Positions 24,050-29,710 of a stretch of DNA of 29,710 nt are shown here, one piece after another. A program made the position numbers and the translations under genes. The DNA lies in contig NW_027093997.1 of the NCBI RefSeq assembly GCF_003171515.1, positions 1 to 29,710 on the forward strand, read 5' to 3'. The notes under the pieces are model-generated. The model had not been told where the DNA came from, ran no database searches, and saw only the letters and a list, made by a program, of their open reading frames with translations. The stretch comes from Pyrenophora tritici-repentis (lineage: Eukaryota > Ascomycota > Dothideomycetes > Pleosporales > Pleosporaceae). Numbering within the stretch: position 1 is the first letter of the stretch; every line of letters starts with the position of its first letter.

Positions 24050-24796
24050 TTTGCGAGGATAAGATAAAGAATGAGGGGTATAAAAAGTCTCTGGACTAGA
24101 TATGAAGACTTCGAGTTATGTCTGGCGGTTCAAAGCTTCTTCGCAAAGAGGTCTTTGGGTCACTTGAAATTTGAAAAAGATGCGACTGAAGAACAGAAGC
24201 CGGGGCACGGCGCAAGCCCTTTTTATTCTATGGAGACTACAGGTTCCATCCTTTCCGATTGTTGACCGTGTTATTCTGGTTTTTCACTGCCGCAGCGCCT
24301 AGGGTACAAAGCGGGTGTTTGTATGGGTCGGCAGATCTATGGAGCGATTGCGCAATTGCACGCGATATTTTAGAGCCTTACCTGTGTCGCCCGCAGCTTT
24401 CCGTTGGGCAAGAATAACAAAGTGACGTGAGCGGAGCGGAGTCCAAGAGGATCACATCTAGGTAGGCCAAGGTACCGTTTTAGCGCATATCGGAAGCTTC
24501 ACTACTAAGAGACAGGCTGGCATGTGGATCATTAAATGTCTGATTCATTTGTGAGCTTCATTGGCTCGTATTTCGGGGGTATCTCGGCCCCGCATACATA
24601 ATGCCGGCTGTGACTTCCGTTTACCCCATGTGCTGTCCTAGAAGAGTCCAACCCACATGCTATGATGCATATCCCAGGAAAAACCCAAACGCCGTGCTAA
24701 TGCGAGTACAAGAAAAGACAACTACTGCGCCACGCAATACACTATGCGTTCAAAGAAATTTGCTGCAACTTGTTCTCAAGTTCTTGGTTTTGTCGC
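24050..24796. other. Upstream region of ATP sulfurylase and 3' region of PAPS reductase
   Basis: This spacer of about 750 bp separates the two tandem sulfate genes. I see no gene. I looked for the Aspergillus MetR/Cys-3-type palindrome ATGRYRYCAT and found no exact copy. Confidence 0.5.
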
Positions 24797-25696
24797 TTAC
24801 TTTTGCTCTTGGAGGAACTGAGCATATCGCGACTTGGGGTTGTGGATACCGCACTCGGTCTTGTTCTTGCCCTTCCAGCGTCCTGATCGCTCATCCTCTC
24901 CAGCAGCTACTGGCTGGGTCGAATGCCAATCGCCAACGCTCTTGTAGCCCCTGTTGAGAAGCTCGTTGTACGGGACGTCGTTGGCATCCACGTACTCCTT
25001 GACCTGAGTAAAGCTCCAGTTGGCTAGTGGGTTGATCTTGATCAGACCAGCCTCGTCGACCTCAACAATGTCTAGGTCGCCACGCTTTCCACCTTGGCTA
25101 CGTCGTCGACCAGTCAGAACGGCCTTGACTTGAAGCTCAGAGTATGCTCGCTCTGCAGGCTCGACCTTGGCGACATAGTCGTAGAGCTCATCGTTTGTTT
25201 CCCAAAGCTTATCACCGTGCCTGGTGGTGAAGTCATTCACACTGTCACAGCCGGCAGGCTTGTAGACATGGACGGGGGTCCCGTATCGCCTCCTTATCCG
25301 GTCAACAAGGGCGTATGTTTCATCGAAGTGATACAAGGTGTCCAAAAAGATCAGATCGTGTTGTGCTTCAGAGGTCCTTCGAGCTTCGAAAGCATATCTA
25401 CGGTGACGAGTCCAGTAAGACCAAAGGCTGGTCTGGAAAAGTCCTGGTAAAGATGTGATGCACCATCGAAGGATGTCTACATCATGTTAGTCGAACATCC
25501 TCATAAGAATGTACCGCTACCACTAACCTTGTGGCTCGAGCTTCTGAAGCTGAGAGTTGATGAACTTCAAATGCGGCTTTGTGAAGTAGACCTCGGTCAG
25601 GCTTTCCTGACTTGATGCAGCAGAGGCATAGCCTGATTCTTCACGCATTGTGGGTTGTTTGTAGGAGTCGACTGCGGAAAACATTGGTGACGACAT
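24797..25696 (-). CDS. MET16: PAPS reductase (phosphoadenylyl-sulfate reductase), two exons, paired frameshifts
   Basis: It reduces PAPS to sulfite with thioredoxin, in the cytosol. Exon 1 is 25528-25696 (MSSPMFSAVDSYKQPTMREE, then EVYFTKPHLKFINSQLQKLE). The intron at 25477-25527 has GTTAGT, CTAAC and TAG signals. Exon 2 runs to the stop at 24797. It holds ILRWCITSLPGLFQT, LIFLDTLYHFDETYALVDRI, LTGRRRSQGGKRGDLD, INPLANWSFTQVKEYV and the catalytic-Cys region KNKTECGIH near the C-terminus. Between about 25429 and 25357 the reading is out of frame for about 24 residues: two bases are missing at the first point and one at the second. The open frame therefore continues, but the conserved TTAFGLTGLVT-type loop is scrambled. 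In the other frame this segment reads AFGLTGLVTVDMLSKLEGPL, the expected family sequence. The expected length is about 283 aa. It equals sA of A. nidulans and lies in tandem with the ATP sulfurylase gene. Confidence 0.93.
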
Positions 25697-26804
25697 GTTT
25701 AAGGGGTGTGGCGAAACCGTGGTAACAACACGTGCAGAGCAGCCAAAAGATGGTCTTTGTGGTTTGGTGTTTAACGAAGGCTTCCCGAAAGAAGATTCTA
25801 TTATCAAGCGTTGGGTTCTGGAGGTAGAAAGAGGGAAGAGGTCCACGGTCTAGAGTATATATTGGGCGCCGCCATCGCACTGGATTTGTAACCCACCTCC
25901 GCAAGGTGCGATAGCTGGGGGTGAAGACGTGCGATCACGCAATTCGCGCTAGTACATGGTGGAGCAAAACTCTTTCTGCCAGACTTATGTAAGTTGGCTT
26001 CACCAATCAGTCGGCGCAGCGAAGGTCTCTCAGGTCTGAGGCTGCAACGACGTCCATGCTCGTGCATTCCGCGGTGTGCGTTGGTTGCTCATCGCCCGAT
26101 GGCTTGCGAGTTTGTCATCCAACGTCATACGGTCGATGTTTGTCGGACTTTGCGAAATATTGAAATCATCTTGCAGGAGAAAAGACGTTCAAACAAGGAT
26201 AGCTCTTGAGATGCTTATTTCCTTATCCCATTATGACCCTCTCTGATGTTGCTTGTCCGTTGAGGCTGACAAAACGGTTTCGCCATCTTAGCTCGGCTCA
26301 TCGGACAAGGGCCGGGCGATCGCTTCGGGCGCTTCGCTGATACGACTTGCGACACACATCGCGTTCCCTAAGAAGCCATCGGTTAGTAACTATTGTGTAT
26401 GTGGAGTTGCGAGATATTTTACCTGAATCTCTCCTCGCTTCACTATCAACGGCCACTTAGCCTTCTCCACGACATGATGTCTTCGGTGCCACTGTGGGGA
26501 AAAACCAGCCCTGCGCATTCATCTTAACTCCGAGGCTGCTCACTACCGTCTGCGTCCGAGTAGAAAGCGATGCGACTTCTGTTCTCTTATAGCATGTTGC
26601 TGTTGTGAGTGTGGCGGATGTCAGCACGGGGGTCATGAGGAGGTCTTAACAATCCTCGCCTCTCACACACTAATCCAGCCGCGGCTAACCGCCGTGCCCA
26701 GGTGCTCTCCAGCTTAACATCGATTGGACGGAGAAATAAGAGCGTAGTTCTGATCTCAACATTATGCATGATACCTACTCAAGTGTATTCTCATCCATTT
26801 CATG
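25697..26804 (-). promoter_or_regulatory. Upstream region of PAPS reductase and 3' region of the amidohydrolase
   Basis: This 1.1-kb stretch has no recognisable gene. A TATA-like tract (ATATATAC on the minus strand) lies at about 25855-25863, some 160 bp before the PAPS reductase ATG, and could be its core promoter. Confidence 0.4.
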
Positions 26805-28179
26805 TTATATTCTTCTCAGATTATCGGCGTTTAATCCTTTCATTTTCATATTCTTCATCGCATGATCCAGCCCCTCCAACATCGCAATCTTCCCCCTCCA
26901 CAGCTCCCTTGCATTCCTCCAAAACACCCCATCTCTCTCTCCATCTTCCAACCACTGAACATCCGCCAATCCCTGATATTAGCATCCACATCCAGAATCC
27001 GATCCCATAAGGATAATCCGTACCAAACACCATCTGACTAACCGGCACGCCCATGCCCTCCGTCAACCCCTTGATCTGCTTCGGCCATACAGGTCCCGCA
27101 CTATCGTACCAAAACCGCGTCTTGTACGCTTCGCGGGCGCATCCGAGGAGTTTGGGAAGCCGAGCAAAAAGCGCTCTGAGATGTCTGGAAAGGCACCTGC
27201 ACCATGAGAGATGCGGTAATGCAGATTTGGGAATTTGGTGATTGTGTTTTCGGCGGTGAGGCTAGACACTGCTCTTGCAGTCTCAAAGTAAAACTCTCCT
27301 AGGCCAGAACGTAGGGGTGCTGTTTTAATTCATGCTTAGTCAGTTACTCCGGTCCAGGAGGTTAGAGAAAGATACTTACATGGTCGCGAGTTGATCAGTC
27401 GTCCATCATCGAGCTTGATGATGGGTTCCGTGGGATGCACAAACACAATCTCCCTCCATCCCCTCCATCACTCGTTGCTTTTCTTGCAAAAACTGCCAAA
27501 TCGGGTCAAAAGCTGCATCCCCAGGATACATGCCCTCGTGATTGGTCAGCACGCCAACGCCACTGGTCCTATACCGAGCATTCTCTTCAACTCCGTTACA
27601 GATTCCGGTACATACGGCAACGGAAGGATAGCTAACCAACTAAAGCGCTCAGGGTAGATCTTGCACAGCTCAGCAGCGAAGCAGTTGAGCAGCCGAGCGA
27701 GAGCAAGCGTCTTCTTCTTGCGCAGATTCTGGTCCTTTTCCGAGAAAAGCATTTGCCTGTGGAGTGGAGATGCAGAGTACAGAATGAGCGATATTATGCT
27801 CGCTCATGAACTCGAGATGGCCTTGTACGCTCCATGAGGGTGTTGCACGGCCTGCAGCGTTGAGCTCAAGGGCACGGAACCAGTCTGGTATGGGACTGTG
27901 AAACCATTAGCAACCGATGATGTGAATATCGAACGTTCCTGAGTGGGGTTCGAGCGTTCGAGCTTACTGAGTGTGTGTGTCGATCCTTTTTGCGTATGCG
28001 AAGTCAAAAGACGACGTGTTCACAGTGCTCGTGGCTAAGGCAGTGATACTCTCAAGAGCTTCTTTTGCAAATGGGAGCACTGTCAGGTCGATACCATCGA
28101 CATAGGATTCATGCTGGATTTGCTTCCATAGTGTGTTGGTGTCTCCGAAAGGGTACATCTTTTTCGTTAGGCTCATGGA
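26805..28179 (-). CDS. Amidohydrolase-2 (ACMSD-like) metal-dependent hydrolase or decarboxylase, frame broken by indels
   Basis: Member of the ACMSD/amidohydrolase-2 group, which contains metal-dependent decarboxylases and hydrolases of aromatic or small acids. Exons run about 27968-28179, 27380-27895 and 26805-27319, with introns of 72 nt (GTAAGC...CACAG) and 60 nt (GTAAGT...ACAG). The first metal motif KRIDTHTH spans the first junction. Then come IPDWFRALELNAAGRATPSW, FMSEHNIAHSVLCISTPQAN, VLTNHEGMYPGDAAFDPIWQ, IVFVHPTEPIIKLDDGRL, LHYRISHGAGAFPDISERF and FWYDSAGPVWP. The metal-site region VSQMVFGTDYPYG and the terminal NARELWRGKIAMLEGLDHAM follow. Frame changes are needed near 27733, 27560, 27445, 27150, 26990 and 26920, several of them in short G or A runs. 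The start at 28179 is a guess, because the frame stays open further upstream without an ATG. The substrate is unknown. Confidence 0.8.
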
Positions 28180-29291
28180 AATAGGAAGATTACAAGGGGG
28201 AATGAACCCGTAAAGCAGATAGATCCATGGCTTGGTGTATGAAGTCGCTGACACCTGTGGTTGCAGCTAGGGTGTGACGAGCTGGCCATGTCAGCAGAGG
28301 CAAGATGTAATGCTTTAACATTGTTGAAGATGATGACCTACAAGCTTCATAAACTGGACGATATACTCTGTCTGTCTGTTTACTTATTCAGAAGTAAATC
28401 TTTTGAAGTGACGATGGGAGATGGTGAGTATCTATGTTAGTTGCAGATGCAGCCCTCCTGCATGTACATAGCCTTGTGGGGAGCCGCAGCCGTAAAGCGG
28501 TGCATCTGCACTGTACAAGTTTGGTTTCTTGTAACCTTTCAAGTTTCATCAATGCTCGAAAGAAATTGAGAGAGGCTTCTATAGAAATAGCACAACCGTT
28601 ACTTTGGGCAGATTGCATCGAGGAGATGTTCACGCCGGCGACCGGGACGGAAGAACCCTGACTACCTAGGTACACAACAAAAAGCACTTCACACAACTGC
28701 ATACGACCGTTCACATTGTACATGATTGCGAAACCTCGACAGCCACGACAGCACTCTGATGTTTCACCGCCCCCTACGGCACCTTAATCCTAGAGAACCT
28801 CAGGTCACGTGCCCAGCATGATGTCTGTCGACGCCCGACTGTTGCCTACCTTGGGCATACACAGGCCTTTCTATCCTACCGGCAGGCTCCAGATGCACCA
28901 CCTGGATATTCTTGTTCAACGTGGCTTAGTGCATGGTGTTTATCGATTCTGCGAGTTCGGATGCCGAGGTTGAGGCTGAGAAACGAGGCTATGCGGGGAC
29001 GGCCCTTGCACATGGGAACGGCTCTCATGCGCAACAAGGCCATATGCCAAACGCACGAGTTTGTTGCGCACTGCGTCACTGGGCTATAGGACCTGGCCAT
29101 CTGTTTGTCGGCTATGCCCGCATACCTGCAAGCTTAGAATAGAGAAGCGCGGGCATCGCCCGCGCTGCTAGTAGTGGGTCCGCGGCAGCGGTTGGGTCCT
29201 CATTTGACAGCAGGCCTCGTTTTACGGCATCTCAAGGGAAAAAGATCCGTCTCCACAGTTCCTCAGAGGCACAGAGTTGGCCGGCAGCAGT
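28180..29291. other. Region without a recognisable gene, upstream of the amidohydrolase
   Basis: No convincing coding sequence. It contains a CACGTG at about 28806 and a perfect hairpin at 29146-29166. Short open frames on both strands show no domain. Confidence 0.45.
29146..29166. repeat. Perfect 9-bp hairpin, GC-rich
   Basis: AGCGCGGGC, then loop ATC, then GCCCGCGCT. This is an exact inverted repeat with a three-base loop, in a region without genes. Its role is unknown. Confidence 0.85.
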
Positions 29292-29459
29292 TCAGCGGGC
29301 GCTTCTCACGGGAGCCTTGACGGCCGGAACTCGGTTCTTCCCGCTGCGATATTGTGGGTTGTGGTTGAAACGCTCCATCACATCACTCACACTCGCCCAT
29401 CCAGTGACCGCGCCTATCGTGAGCGCCTCGCGGGCTATCAAGCGATCGCGTCGTGACAT
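29292..29459 (-). CDS. Possible small protein, 55 aa, hypothetical
   Basis: The ATG at 29459 gives MSRRDRLIAREALTIGAVTG and runs to a TGA at 29292. The peptide is basic, with a short moderately hydrophobic middle and an Arg/Lys-rich end. The frame is open further upstream but has no other ATG. There is no intron support and no family I recognise, so it may be chance. Confidence 0.22.
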   Translation of the reverse strand: MSRRDRLIAREALTIGAVTGWASVSDVMERFNHNPQYRSGKNRVPAVKAPVRSAR

Positions 29460-29710
29460 TTCGTGTGCATGTCTATGTATTTGGCATGTTATTCTCAACC
29501 TCTCCTTGGACTCTGGAAGCTCCGTGCGCGTTCGGATTGCTGACCTTCCGCCTTTGACGTTTCTACACCTGCATCCTACTGCAGGTTCCGAGCTCAGCCC
29601 TACTCCCGCCAGGTGGGTATTGATCACTTCAGCGTCCTACTTGCAGCCGTTCGACCAAATGAGGTACCCCTTGCCCGCTTGTCGCTTGCCAAGGTCTTTA
29701 TTTGGGCCCG
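29460..29710. other. Right edge of the window, no feature seen
   Basis: I see no gene or repeat in this stretch. It could be promoter DNA of a gene outside the window. Confidence 0.4.

Overview
This window reads as a gene-dense piece of a filamentous ascomycete nuclear genome, most like Dothideomycetes/Pleosporales. The genes carry 48-98 nt introns with GTATGT/GTAAGT donors, CTAAC-type branch points and short acceptors. Proteins such as the SUR7-family membrane protein, UTP4, a CLN-type G1 cyclin and fungal ATP sulfurylase with an APS-kinase-like tail are all present. Transposon relics show TGG-to-TAG changes typical of repeat-induced point mutation (RIP). The assignment comes from reading the sequence only.

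Layout. 1-450 holds the last exon of a SUR7/PalI-family membrane protein (+). 916-3651 holds a UTP4-like SSU-processome WD40 gene (-), convergent with SUR7. 3652-9687 has no recognisable gene; its right part is probably the long leader and promoter of a G1 cyclin, with a 27-codon uORF and a leader intron. 9688-10962 is the CLN-type cyclin (+). 11946-12378 is a small two-exon single-pass membrane protein (+). 13322-15222 is a seven-exon MFS transporter (+) whose frame is clean. 15533-15823 is a small secreted-protein candidate (-). 16374-20326 is a transposon island: a truncated RIP-marked Tc1/mariner element, a RIP-marked hAT element with an odd repeat cluster at its left edge, and a 128-bp foldback element. 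That foldback supplies the last codons and the stop of the neighbouring hypothetical gene at 20294-21127 (-). 22110-25696 is a sulfate-assimilation pair, ATP sulfurylase and PAPS reductase, both on the minus strand. 26805-28179 is an ACMSD-like amidohydrolase (-). The last 1.5 kb has only a weak small ORF and a perfect hairpin.

How the genes work together. ATP sulfurylase makes APS. PAPS reductase reduces PAPS to sulfite two steps later, after APS kinase, which is not in this window. The tandem linkage matches the sC-sA pairing known in Aspergillus nidulans. The other genes look functionally unrelated.

A striking pattern across the window is small indels, mostly single bases in short homopolymers. 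They break otherwise well-conserved frames in SUR7, UTP4 (nine or more), ATP sulfurylase, PAPS reductase and the amidohydrolase. The cyclin, the MFS transporter and the small membrane protein are clean. The simplest explanation is residual long-read assembly error rather than many independent pseudogenes. No plainly new multi-gene system was found. The most biologically interesting sites are the foldback-capped gene end, the repeat cluster at the hAT edge, the secreted-protein candidate beside the transposons, and the cyclin leader.
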